Of a stretch of 64,000 bases of DNA, positions 51,418-60,660 are shown piece by piece; positions within the stretch are counted from its first letter, which is position 1, and every line of letters begins with the position of its first letter. This DNA comes from an uncultured Lachnospiraceae bacterium (GTDB lineage: Bacteria > Bacillota > Clostridia > Lachnospirales > Lachnospiraceae). A model generated the notes under the pieces. It was not told the origin of the DNA. It worked only from the letters and a program-made list of their open reading frames with translations, and searched no databases. Position numbers and translations under genes: made by a program. The stretch covers positions 91,688 through 155,687 of the forward strand of contig CAJTRA010000005.1 of NCBI GenBank assembly GCA_910578345.1, in the 5' to 3' direction.

Positions 51418-51771
51418 ATGATCATTATAGACTACAAAGATACCAGGCCAATCTATGAGCAGATCGTGGAACGTTTCAAGACGCTGATCCTGAAAGGCGC
51501 CATACAGCCGGATGAGCAGATACCGTCTGTGCGGAATCTTGCCATGGAGCTTTCCATCAATCCGAATACGATCCAGAAAGCCTATGCGGAACTGGAGCGG
51601 CAGGGTTTTATCTATACTGTGAAAGGCAGGGGAAACTTTGTATCAGGAGACAGTGGTCTGGTGGATAAGCGGAAGAAGGAATATCTGGGTAAGATCCTGC
51701 TGCTTGTAAGCGAGGTCCTGGAGATTGGAATGTCCAAGGCAGAATTGATCCGTGAGATTGAAATGCTTTAG
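51418..51771 (+). CDS. GntR-family repressor, YtrA subfamily
   Basis: This 117-aa regulator has a GntR winged helix (PIYEQIVERFKTLILKGAIQ; SVRNLAMELSINPNTIQKAY; RQGFIYTVKGRGNFV) and only a short helical C-terminal dimerisation tail, which defines the YtrA subfamily. These proteins control adjacent ABC transporters and respond to cell-wall antibiotics in Bacillus. The operator just upstream and the ABC genes just downstream fit autoregulation of the whole operon. Confidence 0.9.
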   Translation: MIIIDYKDTRPIYEQIVERFKTLILKGAIQPDEQIPSVRNLAMELSINPNTIQKAYAELERQGFIYTVKGRGNFVSGDSGLVDKRKKEYLGKILLLVSEVLEIGMSKAELIREIEML

Positions 51772-51789
51772 ACAGAAAGGAAGGAAAAC

Positions 51790-52695
51790 ATGATTGAGAT
51801 ACATAACCTGACCAAGACTTTTGAGAAGATCAAGGCGGTCGATGAAGTCGGTGTCACGATTAAAGACAACACGGTGTTTGGGCTGATCGGAACCAACGGC
51901 GCAGGCAAGAGTACCGTGCTGCGCATGATAGCGGGGGTTCTGAAACCTGACAGTGGCACAGTGACGATAGATGGTATGCCGGTATACGATAATGTGGAGG
52001 CGAAGAAGCAGTTATTTTTCATTGCGGACGAGCCATACTTCTTTGCCAACTCCAACGCTAAATCAATGGAGCGTTATTACAGCGGCGTCTATGAGAATTT
52101 TGACAGAGAAGAATTCTACAGATATCTGGAGAGCTTCAATCTGGATAAGAGCAGGAAGATCAATACCTTTTCGAAGGGGATGAAGAAGCAGTTAGCGCTT
52201 TTACTGGGAATCTGTGCCCACACAAAGTATATTCTGTGTGATGAAACTTTCGATGGGCTGGATCCTGTCATGCGGCAGGGAATCAAATCAATCTTTGCCA
52301 AGGAGATGGAAGAGAGAGGGTTGACGCCGGTTATCGCTTCCCACAACCTGCGGGAATTAGAAGACATCTGCGATCATGTGGGTCTGCTGCACAAGGGAGG
52401 CGTGCTGTTGTCGAAAGATCTGGAGGATATGAAATGTAATATCCAGAAGATCCAGTGTGTGTTTACCTCTGTGGAGGAAGAGTTGAAAGCAGTAAACGGC
52501 ATGGAGGTGTTGAAGAAGGAACAGAGAGGTTCTCTTCGCACATTTACGGTGAGATGTACAAGAGAAGAAGTGGCGGCAAGATTCGCCACGGTAGATACCG
52601 TATTTTATGAAGTGCTTCCTCTGTCCTTAGAGGAAATCTTCATCAGTGAAACGGAGGTAGTGGGATATGACATCAAGAAACTCATTTTGGGCTAG
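51790..52695 (+). CDS. ABC transporter ATPase (YtrB-like)
   Basis: This 301-aa ATPase has Walker A GTNGAGKST, a short Q-loop region (FFIADEPYFFANS), an unusual signature TFSKGMKKQLALLLG and Walker B YILCDETFDGLD. A C-terminal extension of about 80 residues is typical of ABC-2 exporters. It lies 18 bp after the regulator, and its end overlaps the membrane gene by 29 bp. It probably powers that permease. Confidence 0.9.
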   Translation: MIEIHNLTKTFEKIKAVDEVGVTIKDNTVFGLIGTNGAGKSTVLRMIAGVLKPDSGTVTIDGMPVYDNVEAKKQLFFIADEPYFFANSNAKSMERYYSGVYENFDREEFYRYLESFNLDKSRKINTFSKGMKKQLALLLGICAHTKYILCDETFDGLDPVMRQGIKSIFAKEMEERGLTPVIASHNLRELEDICDHVGLLHKGGVLLSKDLEDMKCNIQKIQCVFTSVEEELKAVNGMEVLKKEQRGSLRTFTVRCTREEVAARFATVDTVFYEVLPLSLEEIFISETEVVGYDIKKLILG

Positions 52696-54811
52696 CTGTA
52701 AAGAAAACCACAGAAGACGGATCTGGGTCTGGATCGTTGCCTGTCTCATGCAGGCGGTATCTTATGTGGGTGTCCTGACTGTATACTTAAGCCGCATCAG
52801 GATGTGGAATGCAGAAGGTTCTTACAAGAAACCGGAAAATTTTCAGGCGGCCTTGTATCTGGCCACACAGGATGCGCTGGGATTTCAGGATAATCTGGGC
52901 ATTGTAATTGTTGTACTTGCTGCCATGATCGGCATGCAGGGGTTTTCCTATCTTTATGACAGGAAGAAAGTGGACATGTACCACAGTGTTCCTGTAGATA
53001 AGAACAGAAGGTTTTTGACGCTTTACGCGAACGGTATTATGATTTATCTGGCGGCGACATTGCTAAATCTGTTCATCAGTGTTATTATGGCAATGGTACA
53101 GCATGCGGTAAACGGCGGCGTGATGGCGGTTGTTGGACTGGGTTTTGTCTGGAATTTCCTTGTGTTTTTGGTGATGTACCATACAGTTATCCTGGCGGTT
53201 ATGCTGACAGGAAGCCGTTTGATCACACTATGTGCGGTGGGCGTGTTTAGCCTGTATGAATTGGTGCTCTATAGTATGGGAAGTTCCATGCAGTATGCCT
53301 TTTTTACAACGAAAGATAATTTCTATGTTTCCCATGAACCGAAGCTATCGGTGTTAAGCGACTATCTTTCCCATACCTGGGAGATCAAGGGGATGGAAGA
53401 GGCAAAGGAGATGGCTGTCAATGTAGTGCCCTTCTATGGGAAGTGGATTCTTATGGCGGTCGTGATCCTGGCGCTGGCATGGGTCAGTTACCGCAAGCGG
53501 CCGTCGGAGGCTGCAGGTAAGGCGCTGGCTTTCCCGATCCTGGAACCATATGTCAAAGTGCTTGTGGTGATTCCGGTGGCGGTCTGTCTTGGTATGTGGG
53601 TATACAGTGTAGGGTATGGCAGTAAATCATTAGCATTTGTTGCGATGACAGCCAGCGGTGTGATTGCCTGTGCCGTGATGGAAGTGATTTATGACTTTGA
53701 TATCAAGAGCATGTTCAAACATCTGCTGTCGAGCGGAATCGCGGTGGCGGGTATTGTAATTGTGTTTTTTATCTTTAAAGAAGACGTATTTGGATATGAT
53801 AAGTACATACCCGCAGAAGAGAAGCTGGAGAGCGTCGCGCTGGTACTGGATTCCTACCCGGATTTCTGGGATGAGGATTTCACTTATCTTTCTACTGCGA
53901 AAGCGAGTGAAGAGCGTATGTATCTTAAGAATACGGCGCCGGTGCTTGCGCTGGCGCAGCGGGCACAGCAGGTGGAAATAGAGGATATGACAGATCCAAG
54001 GTATGTGCATGTGTTGTATCGTTTAAAGTCCGGCCGCAGAGTGGGCAGGGGTTTCCATGTGGATTTCGCAGATCCGGACAATGAAACATTGTTAGATCAG
54101 ATCGTGGCTACGAAAGAATATAAAGAAGGCACATTCCAGATCATGACAGATGAGAAGTCCTTTGAACAGGTTCAGGCAGTCACATATAGCAATGGAGCGG
54201 CGCAGACCGTGCTGCCGATCGAGGATGCCCTTGCGCTTCGGGGAGCTTATCTGAAAGACATGGAAGGGTTTCATTTCAAGATGGCCAGAAAGAATCGGCC
54301 CTGCGGGGAGATTTCATTCCGGTTTCCGCATTGGATGACCTATACGCTGCAGATCTACGAGGGCTTTGAGAATACGATCGCCTATCTGCAGTCGAAGGAA
54401 GCATATTATCCGCTGCAGTTAGACCCGGAGGATATCGCAAGCATTACCGTGACGAACTATCATTATGAACTGCAGCGAGCGGCAGAAGTTGATGATTCAG
54501 AGGTAGCTTATGATGCAAGGAGCAATGCGGTGGTTGCGAAAGGTTATATAGAGGATTACGTAGTTTCTGAGACGTTTTATGAGGAAGAGCAGTTTGCACA
54601 GATTGTGCCGGAGATCTATCCGAATATGCTATCGACTCCCTGGTGTGACTATGCCGAGATCGACAGCAATTATGATGTTTTTATTACGTTCAAGAAAGAT
54701 ACGACTTATCCGTATGACAGGAGCAGCTATGGATTCAGTTATCAGTTCTTTGCGGAACGTGTGCCGAAGTTTGTGGATGAGGCGACAGCGATGGGAGCCG
54801 ATGAAGAATAG
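52667..54811 (+). CDS. ABC-2-type membrane protein with large extracellular domain (DUF6449-like)
   Basis: This 714-aa protein has about nine or ten membrane spans in residues 20-375, with KKVDMYHSVPVDKNRRF, a motif common in these YtrB-partner permeases. A soluble domain of 330 residues follows after the last span (from DVFGYDKYIPAEEKLESVAL). GGAGG lies 9 nt before the start inside the ATPase gene. The C-terminal domain is the likely extracellular ligand or substrate-handling part, similar to the family I know as DUF6449. Substrate unknown. Confidence 0.8.
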   Translation: MTSRNSFWASCKENHRRRIWVWIVACLMQAVSYVGVLTVYLSRIRMWNAEGSYKKPENFQAALYLATQDALGFQDNLGIVIVVLAAMIGMQGFSYLYDRKKVDMYHSVPVDKNRRFLTLYANGIMIYLAATLLNLFISVIMAMVQHAVNGGVMAVVGLGFVWNFLVFLVMYHTVILAVMLTGSRLITLCAVGVFSLYELVLYSMGSSMQYAFFTTKDNFYVSHEPKLSVLSDYLSHTWEIKGMEEAKEMAVNVVPFYGKWILMAVVILALAWVSYRKRPSEAAGKALAFPILEPYVKVLVVIPVAVCLGMWVYSVGYGSKSLAFVAMTASGVIACAVMEVIYDFDIKSMFKHLLSSGIAVAGIVIVFFIFKEDVFGYDKYIPAEEKLESVALVLDSYPDFWDEDFTYLSTAKASEERMYLKNTAPVLALAQRAQQVEIEDMTDPRYVHVLYRLKSGRRVGRGFHVDFADPDNETLLDQIVATKEYKEGTFQIMTDEKSFEQVQAVTYSNGAAQTVLPIEDALALRGAYLKDMEGFHFKMARKNRPCGEISFRFPHWMTYTLQIYEGFENTIAYLQSKEAYYPLQLDPEDIASITVTNYHYELQRAAEVDDSEVAYDARSNAVVAKGYIEDYVVSETFYEEEQFAQIVPEIYPNMLSTPWCDYAEIDSNYDVFITFKKDTTYPYDRSSYGFSYQFFAERVPKFVDEATAMGADEE

Positions 54812-54822
54812 AAAGGCAGGAT

Positions 54823-55566
54823 ATGGGCGCAGGACAGACGGGACCTGTGATCAGGGTCAACGATTTATATAAGATTTACCGGGTCGGTGAGACAAAGGTG
54901 CGGGCGTTAAACGGAGTCAGTTTCACCATTAACAGAGGAGACTTCTGCTCGATCGTAGGTACTTCCGGCTCCGGTAAGTCAACGCTTCTTAATATGCTGG
55001 CGGGGTTGGAGAAACCGACGAAAGGTGAGATCGTGATCGCCGGGGAGCATATGGAAAGCAAGACAGAGAATCAGCTCGTGGCATTCAGGAGAGAGCATAT
55101 TGGATTTATTTTCCAATCTTTTAATCTGATGGGCACGATGAATGCCATAGAGAATGTGGCGCTTCCCCTCACCTTCCAGGGGATGGACAGGAAGAGCCGC
55201 AATAGAAAGGCGGAGGAAATGCTGGATCTGGTAGGGCTTCAGAAGCATAAGCAGCACAGACCGAATCAGATGTCCGGCGGACAACAGCAGCGTGTAGGGG
55301 TAGCACGTGCGCTGGTGGTGGAACCAGAGATCATCTTCGCGGACGAACCTACCGGGAATCTGGATTCAAATACTTCGGTGGAAGTGATGAATCTGATGAA
55401 GAAAGTGGTGCGGGAGAAGAACCAGACCTTAGTCATGGTAACGCACGACAATTATCTGGCGGGATTTGCAGATCTGGTATTGCGGATCAAGGATGGTAAG
55501 ATCATCGAGATCGAGGACAGGCGAGGGCAGGAGATGCCGGATGAGATCCTGCAGCAGGAATCTTAG
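54823..55566 (+). CDS. ABC transporter ATPase (MacB/YknY-like)
   Basis: This 247-aa ATPase of the MacB/LolD class has Walker A GTSGSGKST, FIFQSFNLMGTMNAIENVAL in the Q-loop region, signature MSGGQQQRVGVARAL, Walker B IIFADEPTGNLD and MVTHDNYLAG. It begins 11 bp after the preceding permease. Its own FtsX-type permease is two genes downstream, with the Ig-like protein between them. This gives a second ABC system in the same operon. Confidence 0.92.
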   Translation: MGAGQTGPVIRVNDLYKIYRVGETKVRALNGVSFTINRGDFCSIVGTSGSGKSTLLNMLAGLEKPTKGEIVIAGEHMESKTENQLVAFRREHIGFIFQSFNLMGTMNAIENVALPLTFQGMDRKSRNRKAEEMLDLVGLQKHKQHRPNQMSGGQQQRVGVARALVVEPEIIFADEPTGNLDSNTSVEVMNLMKKVVREKNQTLVMVTHDNYLAGFADLVLRIKDGKIIEIEDRRGQEMPDEILQQES

Positions 55567-55666
55567 AAGAAGCGATCTCGGAGCGTGAAGATATGCGGCA
55601 TGGCAGGAATGGGTGTGCCGGAAGAGCAATCCGGCGGGGAGTATGTAGTAAAAGAGGATAACTAAG

Positions 55667-57484
55667 ATGAGAAGACAAGAATGGAATGAGAAGAGACAGG
55701 GCAAAGAGAAAGGAATACTGAGCAGACTGCTGCTTGCAGGCCTGCTCAGTATTGTGATCGGTGTGGTGGTTCCGCAGATTCCGGGAGCGATGAGGTATGT
55801 CGAGGCTGTCAGCGGGAATGACGAAGAGTCTGCTTCGGAAGAGAACGAGCCGCCGACCATCAGCCGCACCTCGGACCGGCTGATCACGGACGACGACAGG
55901 GGAGACGCCGACGAGGACATGCTCTATTATATGCAGAGCCTGGAAGTGCGGTATAAGCTGGATGCGAAGGTGATGGAGAACCTGCACAAGGTGTTCGACA
56001 GCGCCGTGTATTATATCGCCAATACAGAGATGTCGGTGACGGAGCTGTGGTCTTATGTGGCGCAGGTCAAGGGCAATATGGAGTCCACAGCGGTAGCGGC
56101 AGTCACGATGACGACCAGTGAATTCCTGCAGGTAGGAGATAACTGGGAGACGCCGACGGTGAGCTACGGACAGCAGGTTTCTATCGTGCTTCCCGTGATC
56201 AATTTCGGTACAGAAGAATTAAATAATCTGATCATAGAGCCGAAAACCTCAACGGTCGTTACCGAATGGCCTTTTGAACCGGATATGACCAGTTATCTGC
56301 AGACAGAACCTTATATTCCCGGCAATCAGACGAAGGAAGCGGCGATGGCCAATAGAAGAGAATTTACGTTCACGTTTACGGCCAGGAATGACGTTATGAC
56401 GGGATATTATCCTCTGGTATTCAATGTCTGGTATACAAAGGCGGGTGTCCGGAGTGAGGAGCCGGCAGAACTGACGGTCTATGTGAAGACGGTCGGTAAA
56501 CCGGGAAGCGGTTTTATCGGCGGCAATGGACAGGATGCGGAGGGAGCAAAGCCCCGTATCGTGGTGACCGGGTTTGAGACAAACCCCTCCACAGTTTATG
56601 CAGGAGATACCTTCACACTGACGATCCATGTACAGAATACGGCGAAAGATACGGCGGTAACGAATGTTCTGTTTGATATGCAGGCGGCACAGGAAGGAGA
56701 GGACAAGACGAATACTTATTCCGCGTTCCTGCCTACATCGGGAGCAAGCTCTGTCTATATGGACCGGATCGGGGCGAATACATCAGCGGATATTGTGATC
56801 GAGATGACGGCGAAGGCTGATCTGGCGCAGAAACCTTATGTGCTTGATGTGAATATGAAATACGATGCGGGAACTTCCTTCGATCTGACAGATAAGGCGA
56901 GCGTTTCCATTCCTATCTTACAGGAGAGCCGGTTTGATACAAGTATCCCGGAGGTAGTCCCTGCAGATATCACAGTGGGATCGCAGTCCAATGTGATGTG
57001 CAGCATCTATAATACCGGGAAGACGACACTCTATAATGTGCAGGTGAAGTTTAAAGCGGACTCTATCGATGAGGCGTCGGCTTTCGTTGGAAATCTGCAG
57101 TCTGGTGCGACAGGCAATGTTGATGTTATGTTAACCGGAATTGCACCGACGATGGATGACGGTACAGTGAAGATGGAGATTTCTTATGAAGATGATGCGG
57201 GTAATGTGACGACTTCGGAGAAGACGATCACACTCTTTGTGACGGAGGAAGTTTTCGATGAGATGATGGGGGACGGCATGATGGGCGATGATATGATGAT
57301 GGAAGAACAGGGCGGTTCCAAAACAGGCCTGATCGTCGGGATCATTGTCGGTGTGGCCGTCATTGCGGGGATCATTCTCGTCGTCGTTCTCAAAATTCGC
57401 AAGAAGAAAAAGGCGGCGGCACTGTTAGCCAGCGAGCTGAATGACCTGGAAGCAGAGTTGGAGAATGAAAAGACGGAGAACTAA
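55667..57484 (+). CDS. Membrane-anchored Ig-like (CARDB/COG1361-type) protein, probable exporter accessory
   Basis: This 605-aa protein has an N-terminal membrane segment (SRLLLAGLLSIVIGVVVPQ), a helical region (about 85-150), then several beta-sandwich repeats like the CARDB/COG1361 S-layer-related fold (GFETNPSTVYAGDTFTLTIH; YDAGTSFDLTDKASVSIPI). A Met/Asp-rich linker (DEMMGDGMMGDDMMMEEQ, about 544-561) precedes a C-terminal span (GLIVGIIVGVAVIAGIILVV) and a Lys-rich cytoplasmic end. It stands exactly where MacB/YknXYZ operons encode an HlyD-type adaptor, so it may be the extracellular partner of the neighbouring ATPase and permease. Confidence 0.75.
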   Translation: MRRQEWNEKRQGKEKGILSRLLLAGLLSIVIGVVVPQIPGAMRYVEAVSGNDEESASEENEPPTISRTSDRLITDDDRGDADEDMLYYMQSLEVRYKLDAKVMENLHKVFDSAVYYIANTEMSVTELWSYVAQVKGNMESTAVAAVTMTTSEFLQVGDNWETPTVSYGQQVSIVLPVINFGTEELNNLIIEPKTSTVVTEWPFEPDMTSYLQTEPYIPGNQTKEAAMANRREFTFTFTARNDVMTGYYPLVFNVWYTKAGVRSEEPAELTVYVKTVGKPGSGFIGGNGQDAEGAKPRIVVTGFETNPSTVYAGDTFTLTIHVQNTAKDTAVTNVLFDMQAAQEGEDKTNTYSAFLPTSGASSVYMDRIGANTSADIVIEMTAKADLAQKPYVLDVNMKYDAGTSFDLTDKASVSIPILQESRFDTSIPEVVPADITVGSQSNVMCSIYNTGKTTLYNVQVKFKADSIDEASAFVGNLQSGATGNVDVMLTGIAPTMDDGTVKMEISYEDDAGNVTTSEKTITLFVTEEVFDEMMGDGMMGDDMMMEEQGGSKTGLIVGIIVGVAVIAGIILVVVLKIRKKKKAAALLASELNDLEAELENEKTEN

Positions 57485-57516
57485 TTGCCGGTAATAACCA
57501 TGAAATGGAGCCGTGT

Positions 57517-58863
57517 ATGAAATTGCTTGATTTGCTGCGGATGAGCAGCAGTAATCTGTGGAAAAGAAAGGTGAGGACCGTCTTGACGGTCCTCGGCGTT
57601 GTGATCGGTGTGGCGTCTATTGTGGTGATGGTCTCTTTGGGATTAGGGCTGAGCCGTTCTATGATAGAGCAGTATGAGTCTTATGGAAGCCTTACACAGA
57701 TCGAGGTGAATGAGCCATGGAACAGCGAGGATTCAGAGGAGAAGAGACTGGATGATAAGCTGGTGAAGGAGATAGAAAGTCTGGAATACGTGGAATCGGT
57801 TCATCCGGTTCTGCAGTTTTCTGCGCTGGCCAAGTATGGAAACTATGAGGGCTATCTCCAGATCAGAGGAATGGCGAAAGAAGTATTCGAAGATATGGAT
57901 ATCAAGATCGGAGAGGGCCGCCTGCCGGGAGAAGATGACAAGCTTACCTTTTTCTATGGAAACCAGGTGCTGCAGAACTTCTATAACCCGAAAGCGAGCA
58001 ATCCGTACAGTGATACGCCGGACATTGATCTGATGCATGATCCGATCTTTATCATTTTTGATCAGGATGCCTACTATCAGTCTATGTATCCGCCGGAGGA
58101 AGGACAGCCTGCCGTGAAAGCGCCGAAGAAATATATGATTGAAACCTGCGGGGTGGAGGCGCCCAATGAGGAGGATTCCTGGTCTCCAAACGGATGGTAT
58201 ACGTACTGCGATATGGAGCAGTTGATGCCCCAGCTAAAGAAGATATTCAAGAATAAAGTGATTCCCGGACAGCCCCAGACGAAGACGGGCAAACCCTATA
58301 AAGAGATCTTCTATAACCAGATTCTGGTCAACGTAGACAGTATGGAGCATGTCATGGAAATACAGAATCAGTTGACAGAGTGGGGGTATGAAGCTTACAG
58401 CAATGCGGAGTGGCTGGAGTCTTCGATGCAATCGTTAGGTTATGTACAGGCGGTGCTGGGAGGAATCGGTGCAGTGTCCCTGTTTGTAGCGGCGATCGGC
58501 ATCACCAATACGATGATGATGTCCATTTATGAAAGGACTAAGGAAATCGGTGTCATGAAAGTTTTGGGATGTGATCTTAGGAATATCCGCAGTCTGTTTC
58601 TGCTGGAGGCGGGATTTATTGGATTCATCGGCGGTGTGATCGGTCTGATATTGAGTTTTCTCATCTCTTTTGTAATCAATCGGATTGCGGGCAGTGCGAA
58701 CCAGGGTATCATAAGCGGAGGGGTAGGAGGAATCTCCTATATTCCGCTCTGGCTTGTGCTGTTATCCCTCGTTTTCGCGATCTTAGTCGGTATGATAGCG
58801 GGATTCTTTCCGGCAAGAAGAGCCATGAAGCTCAGTCCTCTGGCAGCGATCAGGAATGAGTAA
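57517..58863 (+). CDS. MacB/YknZ-like FtsX-family ABC permease
   Basis: This 448-aa permease has one N-terminal span (VRTVLTVLGVVIGVASIVVM), an extracellular MacB periplasmic-core-like domain (about 45-300) and three C-terminal spans with TNTMMMSIYERTKEIGVMKV, the typical FtsX loop. It ends in FFPARRAMKLSPLAAIRNE. The start at 57517 has GGAG 6 nt upstream; the ATG at 57505 has none. Together with the MacB-like ATPase it should form a mechanotransmission-type ABC complex that moves substrate outside the membrane without full transport. Confidence 0.9.
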   Translation: MKLLDLLRMSSSNLWKRKVRTVLTVLGVVIGVASIVVMVSLGLGLSRSMIEQYESYGSLTQIEVNEPWNSEDSEEKRLDDKLVKEIESLEYVESVHPVLQFSALAKYGNYEGYLQIRGMAKEVFEDMDIKIGEGRLPGEDDKLTFFYGNQVLQNFYNPKASNPYSDTPDIDLMHDPIFIIFDQDAYYQSMYPPEEGQPAVKAPKKYMIETCGVEAPNEEDSWSPNGWYTYCDMEQLMPQLKKIFKNKVIPGQPQTKTGKPYKEIFYNQILVNVDSMEHVMEIQNQLTEWGYEAYSNAEWLESSMQSLGYVQAVLGGIGAVSLFVAAIGITNTMMMSIYERTKEIGVMKVLGCDLRNIRSLFLLEAGFIGFIGGVIGLILSFLISFVINRIAGSANQGIISGGVGGISYIPLWLVLLSLVFAILVGMIAGFFPARRAMKLSPLAAIRNE

Positions 58864-58995
58864 TTGACCATCGTATAAAATAGACCTTCTGTGTGCATAA
58901 TAATGGAAAAAGGTATCATGCTTCAGATTTGTGCTACATCGGCATTGTGGTAGAAATCTGACCGGTGATGAGCCAGTGCGCACAGGAGGTTTTTT

Positions 58996-60393
58996 ATGGC
59001 TATGAAATTGAGGATCGTGGATGTACATGCAAGGGAAATATTGGATTCCAGAGGAAATCCTACGGTAGAAGCACAAGTGACGGTAGAAAAAGAAGTGGGC
59101 GGAACCCAGTATGTAGGGCGGGCGGCAGTACCCAGCGGCGCCAGTACCGGACGCTTCGAGGCGGTAGAGCTGCGGGATGGAGAGACGAGATACTTCGGAT
59201 TGGGAACGACCAAGGCAGTGAATAATGTAAATACCAAGATCAGAGAGGCTTTGATGGGGATGAATGCTTTCGATCAGGGGTTGATCGACCGCATTCTGAT
59301 TGAGCAGGACGGGACAGACAATAAGAGTAATCTGGGCGCTAACGCCACGCTGGGGGTTTCCATGGCCTGCGCCAAGGCGGGCGCAGAGGTGATGGGAATC
59401 CCACTGTACCGCTATCTGGGCGGCGCTTACACGAGACTGCTTCCTGTGCCAATGATGAATATCTTAAATGGCGGTAAACATGCAGACAATACCGTAGACT
59501 TTCAGGAATTCATGATCATGCCGGTACAGGCGGAGAGCTTCCGGGATGGCCTGCGCATCTGTGCGGAGATCTATCATAATCTGAAGAAAATCTGCAACGA
59601 TCGAGGATTGTCTACCGGTGTGGGCGACGAAGGCGGATTTGCCCCTTCTTTACCGGATGCATTTGCGGTGCTCGATCTGATCGTAGAATCAATCAAGGCG
59701 GCAGGCTATACGCCCGGTCAGGATATCAAGATTGCGCTGGATGTAGCGGCTTCCGAGTTGTATAATGAGGCAGATGGAGTGTATCATTTTCCGGGCGAGA
59801 CAGAATTAAAGCAGAAGAGAAATAAAGTGAAGGGGAGCCGCGTCACAGAATGCTATGAGGCGGGGATCCAGTTTGCAGATCAGACGGAAATACAGGAGAT
59901 CACCAGAAGCACAGAGGAGATGATTGCATATTATGAGGAATTGGTGGAGCGTTACCCGATCGTGTCGATTGAAGACGGTCTGGCGGAAGACGATTGGGAC
60001 GGATGGCAGATGATGACGAAGAAGTTAGGTGACAGTGTACAGCTTGTGGGAGACGATCTGTTTGTGACCAACACGAAGCGCCTGGACGCAGGGATTAAAT
60101 TGCAGGTGGCAAATGCGATCCTCGTCAAGGTGAATCAGATTGGTACGGTCAGTGAGGCGATGGATGCCATCGAGATGGCGCAGAAGAACGGCTATAAAGC
60201 AGTGATATCCCACAGATCCGGTGAGACGGAAGATACGTTTATCGCGGATCTGGCCGTGGCAGTCAATGCGGGACAGATCAAGACGGGAGCGCCCTGCAGA
60301 AGCGACCGTGTGGCGAAGTACAATCAACTGCTGCGGATCGAAGAAGACCTGGGAAGCGTGGCGTGTTACAAGGATCCTTTTAATAAAATATGA
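58996..60393 (+). CDS. eno: Enolase with an extra segment
   Basis: This 465-aa enzyme converts 2-phosphoglycerate to phosphoenolpyruvate. The catalytic set is complete: GASTG loop Ser, DEGGF (Glu acid), LDVAASE and SIEDGLAEDDWDGW for metal, ILVKVNQIGT (base Lys), SHRSGETED. It is about 30 residues longer than usual because of a Lys/Glu-rich insertion (about residues 270-305) between the GVYHFPGE strand and the STEEMIAYYEELVERYPI helix. AGGAGG precedes the start. The short A-rich spacer upstream shows no clear promoter. Confidence 0.95.
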   Translation: MAMKLRIVDVHAREILDSRGNPTVEAQVTVEKEVGGTQYVGRAAVPSGASTGRFEAVELRDGETRYFGLGTTKAVNNVNTKIREALMGMNAFDQGLIDRILIEQDGTDNKSNLGANATLGVSMACAKAGAEVMGIPLYRYLGGAYTRLLPVPMMNILNGGKHADNTVDFQEFMIMPVQAESFRDGLRICAEIYHNLKKICNDRGLSTGVGDEGGFAPSLPDAFAVLDLIVESIKAAGYTPGQDIKIALDVAASELYNEADGVYHFPGETELKQKRNKVKGSRVTECYEAGIQFADQTEIQEITRSTEEMIAYYEELVERYPIVSIEDGLAEDDWDGWQMMTKKLGDSVQLVGDDLFVTNTKRLDAGIKLQVANAILVKVNQIGTVSEAMDAIEMAQKNGYKAVISHRSGETEDTFIADLAVAVNAGQIKTGAPCRSDRVAKYNQLLRIEEDLGSVACYKDPFNKI

Positions 60394-60405
60394 GAAGAAA
60401 ACAGA

Positions 60406-60434
60406 CGCTGTCATTCGAGGTACGGATGACAGCG
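60406..60434 (+). terminator. Stem-loop after eno
   Basis: CGCTGTCAT (60406-60414) pairs perfectly with ATGACAGCG (60426-60434). The following sequence is only moderately T-rich. Confidence 0.6.
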
Positions 60435-60487
60435 ATTTGTGTCTATGCAGAAATGAGAAAAAATGATTTCTGTTGCAGTTTTGATTG

Positions 60488-60496
60488 TGGTATAAT
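60488..60496 (+). promoter_or_regulatory. Extended -10 promoter before hemZ
   Basis: TGGTATAAT is an extended -10 (TGN-TATAAT). No strong -35 is seen, as is common for this type. It leaves an approximately 160-nt leader before hemZ. Confidence 0.5.
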
Positions 60497-60660
60497 TTTA
60501 AAGGAAAGTGTCAGATTCAGGGCAGCAACAAAACAGCTTACACAAAAGATAAACTGCCTTGAACAGGAAAATAAGAAGGAATTGCAGAAGAAATTGAAGG
60601 ATTGGATAGAAGAAGCAACGAAAAAATGGAAAATAAAAATGAGATAAGATATAGAAAGGA

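Noticed and set aside
60390..60647. 85-aa reading frame between eno and hemZ
   Set aside because: It runs through the eno stem-loop and the hemZ promoter and has no ribosome binding site.
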